Shown: positions 25,356 to 35,295, counted from the stretch's first letter. The stretch: DNA of 64,000 bases from Pseudomonas pisciculturae (GCF_015461805.1 NZ_JACVZE010000001.1:372001-436000); one strand, 5' to 3'. Program-made: numbers and translations. Notes: generated from the sequence alone by a model not told the origin.

Positions 25356-26926
25356 AAGAGGGCTTTCGCCAGGCGATGGCCTGGTTGCACACGTGGGCCG
25401 GGCTGATCTTTGGCTGGCTGCTGTTTGCGATTTTCCTGACGGGCACCTTGTCGTATTTCAAGGATGAGATCAGCCATTGGATGCAGCCCGAAATGCAGGC
25501 GTATCCACTGGACGATGCCCGCAGCCTGAACGTTGCGCAGACCTATCTGCAGCAAGTGGCGCCGAGCGCCGCACGTTGGTTTATCAACTTGCCAGACAGC
25601 CGCGACCCCGCCCTGACGGTGATGTGGCAAGACAAGATCGACCCCGGCAAGCGCGGCAATTTCACCCGCAAAACCCTCGACCCGGTGACCGGCCAAGACG
25701 TGCAGGCCCGCGAAAGCATGGGTGGCGACTTCTTCTATCGCTTCCACTTTCAACTGCAAATGCCCCACCCCTGGGGCCGCTGGCTGTCGACGATCGCCGC
25801 GATGGTGATGTTTGTTGCATTGATCACCGGCATCATCACCCACAAAAAAATCTTCAAGGACTTTTTCACCTTCCGCCCCCGCAAGGGCCAGCGCTCCTGG
25901 CTCGACGGGCATAACGCGGTGGGTGTGCTGGTGCTGCCTTTCCACTTGATGATCACCTACAGCAGCCTGGTGATTTTCATGAGCATGGTGATGCCGGCGC
26001 CGATCCTGGCCTCATATGGTGGCGATACCCGCGCGTTCTTCAACGAGGTGTTCCCCGCCACCAACAACGCACCGGCGCTGGGCCAGCCAGGCACGTTGAT
26101 GCCGCTGTTGCCGATGTACGAGCAAGCACGGGCGCAATGGGATGGTGGCCATGTCGGGCGGCTGGGGGTCAATAACCCCGGTGATGTGAACGCCTCGGTG
26201 AATGTGTATCGCGCCAGTTCCGACAACGTGGTGCATGAATTCGACAGTATCGTGTCGTTCAACGGCAACACCGGTGAGTTGTTACGCGCCAGCGGCGAGC
26301 AGTCGCTGCCGGCAGTGATCGGTGGCAGTTTCTACGGCCTGCACATGGGCCATTTCGCCGGCCCGGTGCTGCGCTGGTTGTATTTTATCTGCGGCCTGGC
26401 GGGCACCGCGATGATTGGCACCGGCCTGGTGATCTGGCTGGGCAAACGTCAGCTCAAGCACGCCAAGACCGGCGTGATGCCATTTGAATTGCGCCTGGTG
26501 GAGGTGCTGAACATCGCCAGCATGTCCGGGCTGATGATCGCCATCGCTGCGTTCTTCTGGGCCAATCGCCTGCTGCCGGTGAGTGTTGCCGAGCGCTCTG
26601 ATTGGGAAGTGCAAACCTTCTTTATTGCCTGGGGCGTAAGCCTGTTGCACGCGATTGTGCGTCGCGGTCGCCAGGGTTGGGTCGAGCAACTGAGCTGCGG
26701 CGCGCTGCTGTTTGTGGCGATTCCCGTGCTCAATGCACTTACAACCTCGCATCATCTGGGTGTTTCTCTGGCGACGGGCGACTGGGCCATGGCCGGTTTC
26801 GACCTGACGTGCCTGACCAGCGGTGTATTCCTCGGCTGGGCGGCCTGGAAGATGCAGCATCGTACCGCCGCGCAACCCAAGGCCGAACGCGCACGCCCAT
26901 TGGCTTTCAAGCAGGAGGCGAACTGA
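25352..26926 (+). CDS. PepSY-TM membrane protein, putative siderophore-iron reductase
   Basis: 524 residues from ATG 25352 (MKEGFRQAMAWLHTWAGL). PepSY-associated membrane helices are visible: WAGLIFGWLLFAIFLTGTLSYF (about 15-36, HTWAG motif), WGRWLSTIAAMVMFVALITGIITHKKIF near 140-167, HNAVGVLVLPFHLMITYSSLVIF near 190-212, and LHMGHFAGPVLRWLYFICGLAGTAMIGTG near 330-358. Histidines in the helices suggest haem or electron transfer, and relatives such as FpvG and PiuB act in ferric-siderophore reduction. It is coupled to its neighbours by a 4-base overlap upstream and zero spacing downstream. Confidence 0.85.
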   Translation: MKEGFRQAMAWLHTWAGLIFGWLLFAIFLTGTLSYFKDEISHWMQPEMQAYPLDDARSLNVAQTYLQQVAPSAARWFINLPDSRDPALTVMWQDKIDPGKRGNFTRKTLDPVTGQDVQARESMGGDFFYRFHFQLQMPHPWGRWLSTIAAMVMFVALITGIITHKKIFKDFFTFRPRKGQRSWLDGHNAVGVLVLPFHLMITYSSLVIFMSMVMPAPILASYGGDTRAFFNEVFPATNNAPALGQPGTLMPLLPMYEQARAQWDGGHVGRLGVNNPGDVNASVNVYRASSDNVVHEFDSIVSFNGNTGELLRASGEQSLPAVIGGSFYGLHMGHFAGPVLRWLYFICGLAGTAMIGTGLVIWLGKRQLKHAKTGVMPFELRLVEVLNIASMSGLMIAIAAFFWANRLLPVSVAERSDWEVQTFFIAWGVSLLHAIVRRGRQGWVEQLSCGALLFVAIPVLNALTTSHHLGVSLATGDWAMAGFDLTCLTSGVFLGWAAWKMQHRTAAQPKAERARPLAFKQEAN

Positions 26927-27253
26927 ATGCTCCTCGCACTCTTGATGTGTTACGCGGGGTTTACCGCGTTGTGCCTGGCCACCGACCGTCATCATGGCGA
27001 GCTGCTGCACAGCAAGCCGTCGCCCCGTCGGCGCCTGGGGCTACGTGCCGTCGGTTGGTTGCTGCTGACCGCTTCGATCTGGCCAGCCGTCACCATCGCT
27101 GGCTGGAGCCGGGGCCTGGTGGAGTGGTGCGCGGTGTTGATGCTCAGCGCATTGCTACTGGTGCTGTTATTGCCGTATCGGCCAAGGCTGGCCTTGATGT
27201 TGGCGGGCGTCGGCCTGCTGGCCAGCCCTGTTGCGGCTTTCGCCACCCTCTGA
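26927..27253 (+). CDS. DUF3325 small membrane protein
   Basis: 108 residues beginning MLLALLMCYAGFTALCLATDRHHG, with three hydrophobic segments and an RPRLALMLAGVGLLASPVAAF end. This is the usual third partner of DUF3649 and PepSY proteins. The start directly follows the PepSY stop. Its role is unknown, probably structural support of the reductase. Confidence 0.78.
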   Translation: MLLALLMCYAGFTALCLATDRHHGELLHSKPSPRRRLGLRAVGWLLLTASIWPAVTIAGWSRGLVEWCAVLMLSALLLVLLLPYRPRLALMLAGVGLLASPVAAFATL

Positions 27254-27263
27254 GCGCCCCTTC

Positions 27264-27842
27264 ATGATGATCAGCACCCCGCCCGAATCCCAAGACAGCC
27301 AGCAGGCTGATGTGGCGGGCGGGCGTGCGCACTTTCTGCAAGTGTTCCTCTCCCAGCGTTCGCAGATGGAAGCCCTGGTCAGCCGGCGTGTGGGCTGTCG
27401 CGCCACGGCGGCGGACCTGGTGCAGGATTTATTCCTGCGCTTCTGGCGTCGGCCGTTGGTGCAGGTCGAAGAACTCAGCACCTACCTGCTGCGCTGCGCT
27501 GGCAACATTGCCATCGACCATCTGCGCAGTGAAGGCGCACGCGCGCGCAACAGCGAAAGTTGGATGCCCGAGCAGCAACATAACCAAAGCTGTGAACCCC
27601 AGGCCGCGCTTGAAGCAGGCAATGACCTGCGCCATGTCGAAGCCGCGCTGCGCAGTTTGCCGGAACGCACTCGGCAGATCTTCCTGCTCAACCGCATTCA
27701 TGGCCGCAAGTACGCCGAAATCGCCAAGGCCATGGGTTTATCCCAAAGTGCCGTGGAAAAACATATGATGCGTGCCCTCGAAGCCTGCAAGGCCAGCCTT
27801 CGTGGACCCTCACCCCCACGCACGCCAGGGAAAGCACCGTGA
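27264..27842 (+). CDS. Second FecI-type ECF sigma factor (without adjacent receptor)
   Basis: 192 residues from MMISTPPESQ (27264). Region 2: FLSQRSQMEALVSRRVGCRATAADLVQDLFLRFW; region 4: LPERTRQIFLLNRIHGRKYAEIAKAMGLSQSAVEKHMMRALEAC. Iron-starvation ECF type. It begins 10 bases after the DUF3325 stop and overlaps the next fecR-like gene by 4 bases (GTGA). No TonB receptor follows, unlike the usual sigma/anti-sigma/receptor order. Confidence 0.9.
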   Translation: MMISTPPESQDSQQADVAGGRAHFLQVFLSQRSQMEALVSRRVGCRATAADLVQDLFLRFWRRPLVQVEELSTYLLRCAGNIAIDHLRSEGARARNSESWMPEQQHNQSCEPQAALEAGNDLRHVEAALRSLPERTRQIFLLNRIHGRKYAEIAKAMGLSQSAVEKHMMRALEACKASLRGPSPPRTPGKAP

Positions 27843-28816
27843 ACCGCACCCCCACGCCCGACCAGGAACACGCCGCCCTGGCCTGGCTGAGCCTGCTGCA
27901 CGATCAGCCCAGCAGCGGTGACCAAGCCACGTTCAGCCGGTGGCTGCGGGCCGACCCCGCGCACATAGAAGCTTATTCACAGGCCCAGGTGCTGTGGGAG
28001 TTGAGCGAAATACCGGCACGTAAACTGGCAGACGAAGACGCGCTGGCATTACAGGGCTACCTCAATGCGATGAACACCTCCAGGCGTTCGCGGGTGGTGC
28101 GTTGGTCTGGTGCCTTGGCGATGGCCGCGTGCTTGCTGCTGATGGTGTCGTTGGGCGCGGGTTGGCAACCTTTACGCTGGGTCGATGACTTTGGCGCCGA
28201 CTACGTGACTGCGCCGGGGGAAGTGAAAACCGTCACCCTGGCCGATCAATCCCTGGTCACCCTCGACGCCGACAGCGCGATTGCTGTGGATTTCAGCCAC
28301 GGCGAGCGACATATCCAATTGCGTCGTGGCGCGGGGTTTTTTAGCGTGACCCACACGGGCCAATCCTTTGTAGTACAAGCGGGCACGGGGGAAGCGCGGG
28401 TGCTGGGCACTCAGTTTGAAGTGCGCCTGCAACCGGCAGGTGCGCAGGTGACGGTATTGTCTGGACGCGTTGGGGTAACACCCTCCAAGAGCGGCCAGCA
28501 GCAGATTCTGACGGCAGGCCAGCAAGTGGCCTACGCCGATGGCATCGCCGATCCGATGCACCCGGTCGACAGTGAATCACGCCTGGCTTGGCGCGACGGT
28601 TGGCTTAACTACTACAAGGCGCCGCTGGCCGATGTGGTCAAGGACCTGGAGCGTTACTACCCCGGCCGCATTTTGTTGCTCAACGACGAAATGGGCGCCA
28701 AGCGCGTGAGTGGCAGCTTTCCGAGCAAAGACCCGCAGGCGGTGCTGAATGCGTTGCAGGCCGTGCTGGGTTTCGAGCAGCACAATGTGCTCGGGCGGAT
28801 GATCGTGGTGCGCTGA
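27839..28816 (+). CDS. Second FecR-family anti-sigma regulator
   Basis: 325 residues with a GTG start at 27839. N-terminal DUF4880 (AALAWLSLLHDQPSSGDQATFSRWLRADPAHIEAYSQAQVLWELS), a membrane segment near 87-103 (ALAMAACLLLMVSLGAG), then the FecR domain (YVTAPGEVKTVTLADQSLVTLDADSAIAV) and a C-terminal secretin/STN-like part (YYKAPLADVVKDLERYYPGRI). It should relay a receptor signal to the sigma factor just upstream. The partner receptor is not next to it; the STN receptor at 2136-4559 is one candidate. Confidence 0.88.
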   Translation: MNRTPTPDQEHAALAWLSLLHDQPSSGDQATFSRWLRADPAHIEAYSQAQVLWELSEIPARKLADEDALALQGYLNAMNTSRRSRVVRWSGALAMAACLLLMVSLGAGWQPLRWVDDFGADYVTAPGEVKTVTLADQSLVTLDADSAIAVDFSHGERHIQLRRGAGFFSVTHTGQSFVVQAGTGEARVLGTQFEVRLQPAGAQVTVLSGRVGVTPSKSGQQQILTAGQQVAYADGIADPMHPVDSESRLAWRDGWLNYYKAPLADVVKDLERYYPGRILLLNDEMGAKRVSGSFPSKDPQAVLNALQAVLGFEQHNVLGRMIVVR

Positions 28817-29167
28817 TTACTTCAGCGCGGCCATGATCCTTTCGGGGTTGTAATCGCGAATCAGCGTGCCGTTGACGTCCACAAACGGAATTCCACCGCC
28901 GCCCAATGCCTCATACGCCTTGCGCGCCTGGGCGTCTTTCTCGATATCAAACGCCTGGTAAGGGATGCCCTTCTGGTCCAGGAAGCGGCGGATCTGCTTG
29001 CAGTACCCGCACCACTCGGTGGCATACAGCACCACCCGCGCCGAAGCCCGGGTTTGTTCCGAAACCACCTGCGACGGGTTAAACACCCGCTCGATCTTGC
29101 CCCAGTTCTGGATCACCACGACGACCAACAACACCAGCAGGACTTTCTTTAAAACCCCGCCGAGCAT
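28817..29167 (-). CDS. Membrane-anchored glutaredoxin-like protein
   Basis: 116 residues. The N-terminus has a membrane segment (VLLVLLVVVVIQNW, about 9-22) after two lysines, and the glutaredoxin fold follows: VVLYATEWCGYCKQIRRFL with the CGYC redox pair near 53-56, IPYQAFDIEKD and GGGIPFVDVNG with the cis-proline. The positive charges before the helix suggest that the redox domain faces the periplasm, which would be unusual for a glutaredoxin. It overlaps the yejK stop by one base, and its stop abuts the stop of the second fecR gene. Confidence 0.82.
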   Translation of the reverse strand: MLGGVLKKVLLVLLVVVVIQNWGKIERVFNPSQVVSEQTRASARVVLYATEWCGYCKQIRRFLDQKGIPYQAFDIEKDAQARKAYEALGGGGIPFVDVNGTLIRDYNPERIMAALK

Positions 29168-30171
29168 CAGTTACGGCGCTTGAGCTGGTCAGTCAGTTGG
29201 GTAGGCAAACCCTTGATGATCAAGGTGCCGGCCGCTTCGTCATACTCGATCTTGTCGCCCAGCAAGTGCGCTTCAAAGCTGATGGACAAACCCTCGGCGC
29301 GACCGGTGAAGCGGCGGAACTGGTTGAGGGTGCGTTTATCTGCCGGGATCTCCGGTGACAGGCCGTAGTCCTTGTTGCGGATATGGTCGTAGAACGCTTT
29401 AGGCCGATCTTCATCGATCAACCCCGACAGTTCTTCCAGGCCCATGGGCTCACCGAGCTTGGCCTGGCTGCTGGCGTAGTCCACCAGGGTCTTGGTTTTT
29501 TCGCGGGCGGACTCGTCCGGCAGGTCTTCGCTTTCAACGAAGTCACTGAAGGCCTTGAGCAGGGTGCGGGTCTCGCCTGGGCCGTCGACGCCTTCCTGGC
29601 AGCCGATGAAGTCGCGGAAGTATTCCGAGACCTTCTTGCCATTCTTGCCCTTGATGAACGAGATGTACTGCTTGGACTGCTTGTTGTTCTGCCACTCGGA
29701 GACGTTGATGCGCGCCGCCAGGTGCAACTGGCCCAGGTCCAGGTGGCGTGAAGGGGTCACGTCCAGCTCATCGGTCACCGCCACGCCTTCGCTGTGGTGC
29801 AGCAGTGCGATGGCCAGGTAGTCGGTCATGCCTTGTTGGTAGTGGGCGAACAACACGTGGCCGCCGGTGGAGAGGTTGGACTCTTCCATCAGCTTCTGCA
29901 GGTGCTCGACCGCCGTGCGACTGAAGGTGGTGAAATCCTGACCACCGTCGAAATACTCCTTCAACCAGCCGCTGAACGGGTGCGCGCCAGACTCGGCATG
30001 GAAGAAACCCCAGGCCTTGCCTTGTTTGGCGTTGTAGCTCTCGTTGAGGTCGGCAAGCATGTTCTCGATGGCGGCGGATTCGGACAGCTCTGAATCGCGG
30101 GCATGAAGAACTGCGGGTGTGCCGTCGGGTTTTTTGTCGATCAGGTGGACGATGCAATGACGGATCGGCAT
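29167..30171 (-). CDS. yejK: YejK/NdpA nucleoid-associated protein
   Basis: 334 residues from [17 protein letters not shown] (30171), where family members begin; the open extension to 30246 is not family-like. Conserved parts: [61 protein letters not shown], and a C-terminal [26 protein letters not shown]. It is an abundant DNA-associated protein of unclear function. The gene for the anchored glutaredoxin follows with a one-base overlap, and an HU gene lies on the other side, transcribed away. Confidence 0.92.
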   Translation of the reverse strand: MPIRHCIVHLIDKKPDGTPAVLHARDSELSESAAIENMLADLNESYNAKQGKAWGFFHAESGAHPFSGWLKEYFDGGQDFTTFSRTAVEHLQKLMEESNLSTGGHVLFAHYQQGMTDYLAIALLHHSEGVAVTDELDVTPSRHLDLGQLHLAARINVSEWQNNKQSKQYISFIKGKNGKKVSEYFRDFIGCQEGVDGPGETRTLLKAFSDFVESEDLPDESAREKTKTLVDYASSQAKLGEPMGLEELSGLIDEDRPKAFYDHIRNKDYGLSPEIPADKRTLNQFRRFTGRAEGLSISFEAHLLGDKIEYDEAAGTLIIKGLPTQLTDQLKRRN

Positions 30172-30568
30172 GGGCTTCTCGGCTGGTTGAAGGGGAGCGG
30201 TTGGCCTCCCCGAAAAGTCGCCCAGTGTACCGCACCCATTGGCCAAGACACGTGTTGTAGGGCATTTTGGACGCTCTCCGACGGGCCATATGCCTTTTTT
30301 TCACGGTTTAGAGCGATAAAGCTGACCAAAAGGGTAGGTAGAGGCGGATATTTCCCCGTCTCTGTGCTAGTTTTGCCCCGTCTTACGCCAAGTCTCGGCG
30401 TTAAGCGTGCATTCAGCATCTGTCAGGTCGAACCAATCCCCGTTTCAAGCATCTATAACCCCGATCTCCGTGGTTGTAGGCCTGGGGTGCCAGGCCTTGA
30501 TGGTCGGGCTCGATGGCTGACACTGCACTCTGCAATCCATATGAATTTGATAGGGAAGGAACACCACA
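30172..30568. promoter_or_regulatory. 397-base divergent non-coding region between yejK and the HU gene
   Basis: No gene is seen here. Two hairpins are visible: CTTACGCC/GGCGTTAAG near 30382-30407 and GGCCTGG-GGTG-CCAGGCC at 30479-30496. A GGGAAGGA ribosome site precedes the HU start. The length suggests a structured HU leader or more than one promoter, but I could not assign boxes with confidence. Confidence 0.4.
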
Positions 30569-30850
30569 ATGGCTATTACTAAAGACCAACTGATCGCTGA
30601 CCTGGCTGAAGCAGTAGACGCACCGAAAACTACCGTGCGCGCTCTGCTGGACCAACTGGCTCAAGTTGTTGCTGATCAGCTGGAAAACGGCGGCGAAATC
30701 ACTCTGCCAGGCGTTGGCAAACTGAAAGTGACCGAGCGTCCTGCCCGTACTGGCCGTAACCCTTCGACTGGCGCTGCCATCGAAATCGCTGCCAAGAAAG
30801 TTATCAAGCTGGTTGTGGCCAAAGGCCTGACCGACGCTGTTAACAAGTAA
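30569..30850 (+). CDS. HU-family DNA-binding protein
   Basis: 93 residues, the HU/IHF fold: MAITKDQLIADLAEAVDAPKTTVRALLDQLAQVVADQLENGGEITLPGVGKLKVTERPARTGRNPSTGAAIEIAAKKVIK. The beta-arm with RTGRNPSTG that inserts into the minor groove is intact. Pseudomonads have several HU genes; this is not the lon-linked hupB, since no clpX/lon is beside it. A strong terminator follows. Confidence 0.95.
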   Translation: MAITKDQLIADLAEAVDAPKTTVRALLDQLAQVVADQLENGGEITLPGVGKLKVTERPARTGRNPSTGAAIEIAAKKVIKLVVAKGLTDAVNK

Positions 30851-30860
30851 GACGCAGCAA

Positions 30861-30899
30861 AAAAAACCGTGCTCCGGAGCGATCCGGGCACGGTTTTTT
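30861..30899 (+). terminator. Intrinsic terminator of the HU gene
   Basis: AAAACCGTGC and GCACGGTTTT pair around an inner TCCGGA/TCCGG region, followed by TTTTGTTG, 10 bases after the HU stop. Confidence 0.88.
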
Positions 30900-30930
30900 G
30901 TTGCCTGCGATTTGCCTGCGCAGGCTTGGT

Positions 30931-31080
30931 TGTGGTGAGCGGGCTTGCCCCGCGCGGGGTGGCGAAGCCGCCCCAAACCGGCAATGAGGTTAGGTTGGAG
31001 AAACGCGGTGCTCCGAGTGGGGCTGCTTCGCAGCCCCGCGCGGGGCAAGCCCGCTCACCACAGAAAGCCCGCTCACAACA
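30931..31080. repeat. Long composite palindromic repeat
   Basis: Outer arms TGTGGTGAGCGGGCTTGCCC (30931-30950) and its inverse ending at 31062 enclose inner palindromic parts (CCGCGCGGGG, GGCTGCTTCGCAGCC) and a spacer near 30975-31015. A further partial unit, AAGCCCGCTCACAACA, follows at 31065-31080. It resembles a larger REP-derived element between the convergent HU and rlmF genes. Confidence 0.75.
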
Positions 31081-31085
31081 GTGAG

Positions 31086-32105
31086 TCAGTCGCGAACCCA
31101 GCGCTGGCGCCAGATCTGCTGTTCGTTCTTGGTCTGGAAGGTCCAGGCCACGAAGCGGCTTTGTTTCTGCCCTTGGGACATTTCCACCACCTGGCTTTCC
31201 AACACACCAGCCTTTTTCAGGGCCGTCTCGATCGCAGGCAAGTTCGACGCTTTTGACACCAAGGTGCTGAACCACAACACCTTGTGGGCAAAGTGCGCGC
31301 TCTCGGCGATCAACTGCGTGACAAAACGCGCTTCACCGCCTTCACACCACAGTTCAGCCGACTGGCCGCCGAAGTTCAGTACCGGCAATTTGCGCTTCGG
31401 ATCTGCCTTGCCCAAGGCGCGCCATTTGCGCTCGCTGCCCTTGGTCGCTTCATCCATGGACGCATGGAAAGGCGGGTTGCACATGGTCAGGTCAAAGCGC
31501 TCACCCGGCTCCAACAGGCCCAGCAGGATCTGCTTGGGGTTGGTTTGCTGGCGCAGCTGAATAACCTTGCTCAGGTCATTGGACTGCACGATGGCCTTGG
31601 CCGCCGCCACGGCGATTGGGTCGACTTCGGAGCCGAGGAAGTTCCAGCGGTATTCCATATAGCCAATCAGCGGGTAGACGCAGTTGGCGCCCATGCCGAT
31701 ATCCAGCACCTTGACGATGGAGCCACGCGGGACCTTGCCGTCGTTGACGCTGGCCAGTATGTCGGCGAGGAAGTGCACGTAGTCCGCACGCCCAGGCACC
31801 GGTGGGCACAGGTAATCCGCCGGGATGTCCCAATGCTGGATGCCATAGAACGACTTGAGCAGCGCCCGGTTGAACACGCGCACAGCATCCGGGCTGGCGA
31901 AGTCGATGCTCTCTTTGCCGTAAGGGTTGAGGATCACGAATTTCGCCAGTTCCGGCGTGGTCTTGATCAGCGCCGGGAAGTCGTAACGGCCTGTGTGGCG
32001 GTTGCGTGGGTGCAGGGTCGCCTCTTTGCGCGGCGCGACGGGCTTGGCCGTGGCGGCGGTTTTAGGCTTCTTGCGTGGAGGCTTGGGCGTGCTGGGGGTG
32101 GTCAT
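31086..32105 (-). CDS. rlmF: 23S rRNA m6A1618 methyltransferase
   Basis: 339 residues. After a basic, proline-rich leader (residues 1-28) come [16 protein letters not shown], the SAM-binding motif [16 protein letters not shown] near 138-153, and the N6-adenine methylase motif NPPF ([23 protein letters not shown]). RlmF methylates A1618 of 23S rRNA. It is a single gene, flanked by repeat elements on both sides. Confidence 0.95.
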   Translation of the reverse strand: MTTPSTPKPPRKKPKTAATAKPVAPRKEATLHPRNRHTGRYDFPALIKTTPELAKFVILNPYGKESIDFASPDAVRVFNRALLKSFYGIQHWDIPADYLCPPVPGRADYVHFLADILASVNDGKVPRGSIVKVLDIGMGANCVYPLIGYMEYRWNFLGSEVDPIAVAAAKAIVQSNDLSKVIQLRQQTNPKQILLGLLEPGERFDLTMCNPPFHASMDEATKGSERKWRALGKADPKRKLPVLNFGGQSAELWCEGGEARFVTQLIAESAHFAHKVLWFSTLVSKASNLPAIETALKKAGVLESQVVEMSQGQKQSRFVAWTFQTKNEQQIWRQRWVRD

Positions 32106-32170
32106 GATGATTCTGGGGTTGGCTCAATGTGGCGGGTATTGTCACACATCTTGGAGGCAACTCGGTCAAC

Positions 32171-32260
32171 TGTGGGAGGGGGCTTGCCCCCGATGGCGGT
32201 GTATCAGCCAATTTGTAGGTTGCTGACACACCGCTATCGGGAGCAAGCCCCCTCCCACAT
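32171..32260. repeat. REPIN, family A (one arm variant)
   Basis: The doublet's left unit has core GGGGGCTTGCCCCC and its right unit GGGAGCAAGCCCCC, so one arm has drifted. It lies between the rlmF start and the end of valS, in the upstream region of rlmF. Confidence 0.86.
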
Positions 32261-32297
32261 TGACTGTATTGCCAGCCTGGCACCGGGGTATTTTGGG

Positions 32298-32326
32298 CAA
32301 AAAAAAGAGACCCGAAGGTCTCTTTT
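32298..32326 (-). terminator. Terminator of valS
   Basis: AAAAGAGACC-CGAA-GGTCTCTTTT hairpin; on the minus strand it is followed by a run of seven T. It lies 17 bases beyond the valS stop. Confidence 0.88.
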
Positions 32327-32342
32327 CTACACAGATTGCAGC

Positions 32343-35189
32343 TTACAGGCTGGAAATCCGCGCATGTTGCTCCGCCAGCTTGCCCAAGGCCTGTTCGGCC
32401 TCGGCCAACTTGGCGCGTTCTTTCTCGATCACTTCAGCCGGCGCCTTGTCGACGAACGCCGCGTTGGAGAGCTTGCCGCCCACCCGCTGCACTTCGCCTT
32501 GCAGGCGTGCGATCTCTTTGTCGAGACGGGCCAGTTCGGCGCCCTTGTCGATCAGGCCGGCCATTGGCACCAGCACTTCCATATCACCCACCAGTGCGGT
32601 GGCAGACAGCGGTGCTTCGGCGCCGTCAGCCAATACGGTGATCGACTCCAGCTTCGCCAGCTTCTTGAGCAGCGCATCGTTCTCAGTGAGACGACGCTGG
32701 TCTTCGGCACTGGCGTTCTTCACAAACACTGCCAAAGGCTTGCCCGGCCCGATGTTCATCTCGGCGCGGATGTTGCGCGTGCCGAGCATCAGGGTCTTGA
32801 GCCATTCGATATCGCTTTCGGCCGCCTCATCGATGCGTGCTTCATTGGCCACTGGCCAAGGTTGCAACATGATGGTCTTGCCTTCGATACCGGCCAGCGG
32901 CGCGAGGCGCTGCCAGATTTCTTCGGTGATGAACGGCATGAACGGGTGGGCCAGGCGCAGAGCCACTTCCAGCACGCGTACCAGGGTGCGACGGGTGCCG
33001 CGCTGGCGTTCGACCGGCGCGTTTTCGTCCCACAGCACGGGCTTGGACAGTTCCAGGTACCAGTCGCAATACTGGTTCCAGATGAACTCGTACAAGGCCT
33101 GTGCAGCCAGGTCGAAACGGAACTGGTCGAGTTGGCGGGTCACTTCGGCTTCGGTGCGTTGCAGCTGCGAGATGATCCAGCGATCCGCCAGGCTCAGCTC
33201 ATAGGCTTCGCCGTTCTGGCCGCAGTCTTCGCCCTTATCCAGCACGTAGCGCGCCGCGTTCCAGATCTTGTTGCAGAAGTTGCGATAGCCTTCGACGCGG
33301 CCCATGTCGAACTTGATGTCGCGACCGGTGGACGCCAGCGAGCAGAACGTGAAGCGCAGGGCGTCGGTGCCGTAGCTGGCGATGCCGTCGGCGAATTCGT
33401 CGCGGGTCTGCTTCTCGATCTTCTTCGCCAGTTTTGGCTGCATCAGGCCCGAGGTGCGTTTCTGCACCAGGGTTTCCAGGTCGATGCCGTCGATGATGTC
33501 CAGCGGGTCCAACACGTTGCCCTTGGACTTGGACATCTTCTGGCCCTGGCCATCACGCACCAGGCCGTGCACGTACACGGTCTTGAACGGTACCTGCGGC
33601 GTGCCGTCCTCGTTCTTCACCAAGTGCATGGTCAACATGATCATCCGGGCAACCCAGAAGAAAATGATGTCGAAGCCGGTGACCAGCACGTCGGTGGAGT
33701 GGAATTTCTTCAGGAATTCGGTCTGCTGCGGCCAGCCCAGGGTGGAGAAGGTCCACAGGCCCGAGCTGAACCAGGTGTCCAGTACGTCGTTGTCCTGCTG
33801 CAGCGCGATGTCGGCACCGAGGTTGTGCTTGGCGCGCACTTCGGCTTCGTCGCGGCCTACGTAGACCTTGCCCGACTCGTCGTACCAGGCCGGAATACGG
33901 TGGCCCCACCACAGCTGACGGCTGATGCACCAGTCCTGGATGTCGCGCATCCACGAGAAGTACATGTTTTCGTACTGTTTTGGCACGAACTGGATACGGC
34001 CGTCTTCCACGGCAGCGATGGCAGGTTCTGCTAGCGGCTTGGTGGACACGTACCATTGGTCGGTCAGCCACGGCTCGATGATGGTGCCGGAGCGGTCGCC
34101 TTTCGGTACTTTCAGGCCGTGGTCGTCAACGCTGACCAGCAGGCCGGCAGCGTCAAAGGCGGCAACGATCTGCTTGCGCGCTTCGAAGCGGTCGAGGCCG
34201 GCGTATTCGGCCGGGATCTTACCATCGATGCTTTCGTTCAGCGTGCCGTCCAGGTTGAACACCTGGCAGGCCGGCAATACGGCCGCGTTCTTGTCGAAGA
34301 TGTTCAGCAGCGGCAGGTTGTGGCGCTTGCCGACTTCGTAGTCGTTGAAGTCGTGGGCCGGGGTGATTTTCACGCAGCCGGTGCCGAATTCAGGGTCGCA
34401 GTAGTCGTCCGCGATAATCGGGATGCGACGGCCAACCAGCGGCAGCTCGACGAATTTGCCGATCAGGGCCTGGTAGCGTTCATCGTTCGGGTTAACCGCT
34501 ACGGCGGCGTCGCCGAGCATGGTTTCCGGACGGGTGGTGGCGACGATCAGGTAGTCGTTGCCTTCAGCGGTCTTGGCACCGTCGGCGAGCGGATACTTGA
34601 GGTTCCACAGGAAGCCTTTTTCGTCGTGGTTTTCCACTTCGAGGTCGGAAATCGCCGTGTGCAACTTGGTGTCCCAGTTGACCAGGCGCTTGCCGCGGTA
34701 GATCAGGCCGTCTTCATGCAGGCGCACGAAGGCTTCTTTCACCGATTCCGACAGGCCGTCGTCCATGGTGAAGCGCTCGCGGCTCCAATCGACGGACGAA
34801 CCCAGGCGACGGATCTGACGGCTGATATTGCCGCCGGACTGGTCCTTCCATTCCCAGATTTTCTCCAGGAATTTCTCGCGGCCCAGGTCATGACGGTTTT
34901 GGCCGGTGGCTTCGAGTTGGCGTTCCACCAGCATCTGGGTGGCGATACCGGCGTGGTCGGTACCCGGTTGCCACAGGGTGTTGCGGCCCTGCATGCGGCG
35001 GAAACGAATCAACGCATCCATGATCGCATTGTTGAAGCCATGGCCCATGTGCAGGCTGCCAGTGACGTTCGGTGGCGGAATCATGATGGTGTAGGACTCG
35101 CCCGCGCCTTGCGGGGCGAAATAATTCTCGGATTCCCAGGTGTTGTACCAGGAAGTTTCGATGGCGTGCGGCTGGTAGGTCTTATCCAT
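32343..35189 (-). CDS. valS: Valyl-tRNA synthetase
   Basis: 948 residues from [11 protein letters not shown] (35189). Class I synthetase: HIGH motif in [14 protein letters not shown] near 43-56, the editing (CP1) domain, and KMSKS in [14 protein letters not shown] near 554. The anticodon-binding domain and the C-terminal coiled coil ([26 protein letters not shown]) that clamps tRNA are present. It charges tRNA-Val in the cytoplasm. It is last in the order pepA, holC, DUF gene, valS on one strand, but a REPIN separates it from the gene before. Confidence 0.98.
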   Translation of the reverse strand: MDKTYQPHAIETSWYNTWESENYFAPQGAGESYTIMIPPPNVTGSLHMGHGFNNAIMDALIRFRRMQGRNTLWQPGTDHAGIATQMLVERQLEATGQNRHDLGREKFLEKIWEWKDQSGGNISRQIRRLGSSVDWSRERFTMDDGLSESVKEAFVRLHEDGLIYRGKRLVNWDTKLHTAISDLEVENHDEKGFLWNLKYPLADGAKTAEGNDYLIVATTRPETMLGDAAVAVNPNDERYQALIGKFVELPLVGRRIPIIADDYCDPEFGTGCVKITPAHDFNDYEVGKRHNLPLLNIFDKNAAVLPACQVFNLDGTLNESIDGKIPAEYAGLDRFEARKQIVAAFDAAGLLVSVDDHGLKVPKGDRSGTIIEPWLTDQWYVSTKPLAEPAIAAVEDGRIQFVPKQYENMYFSWMRDIQDWCISRQLWWGHRIPAWYDESGKVYVGRDEAEVRAKHNLGADIALQQDNDVLDTWFSSGLWTFSTLGWPQQTEFLKKFHSTDVLVTGFDIIFFWVARMIMLTMHLVKNEDGTPQVPFKTVYVHGLVRDGQGQKMSKSKGNVLDPLDIIDGIDLETLVQKRTSGLMQPKLAKKIEKQTRDEFADGIASYGTDALRFTFCSLASTGRDIKFDMGRVEGYRNFCNKIWNAARYVLDKGEDCGQNGEAYELSLADRWIISQLQRTEAEVTRQLDQFRFDLAAQALYEFIWNQYCDWYLELSKPVLWDENAPVERQRGTRRTLVRVLEVALRLAHPFMPFITEEIWQRLAPLAGIEGKTIMLQPWPVANEARIDEAAESDIEWLKTLMLGTRNIRAEMNIGPGKPLAVFVKNASAEDQRRLTENDALLKKLAKLESITVLADGAEAPLSATALVGDMEVLVPMAGLIDKGAELARLDKEIARLQGEVQRVGGKLSNAAFVDKAPAEVIEKERAKLAEAEQALGKLAEQHARISSL

Positions 35190-35295
35190 GCGCGGCGGGA
35201 CCCTAGTTGGCATTAATTCAGGAAAGCCGGCAAGTATAACGGGGGAGGACGAGGAGGGCGAGTTGAAGACAGGCTAAAGGTCGATGCAAAACCAA

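Noticed and set aside
30479-30496. Possible tRNA or rho-independent terminator before the HU gene
   Set aside because: The stem is isolated, with no cloverleaf and no T-run.
31284-34034. A 916-aa open frame on the plus strand
   Set aside because: It runs antisense through rlmF, a REPIN, the valS terminator and half of valS, all well supported on the other strand.
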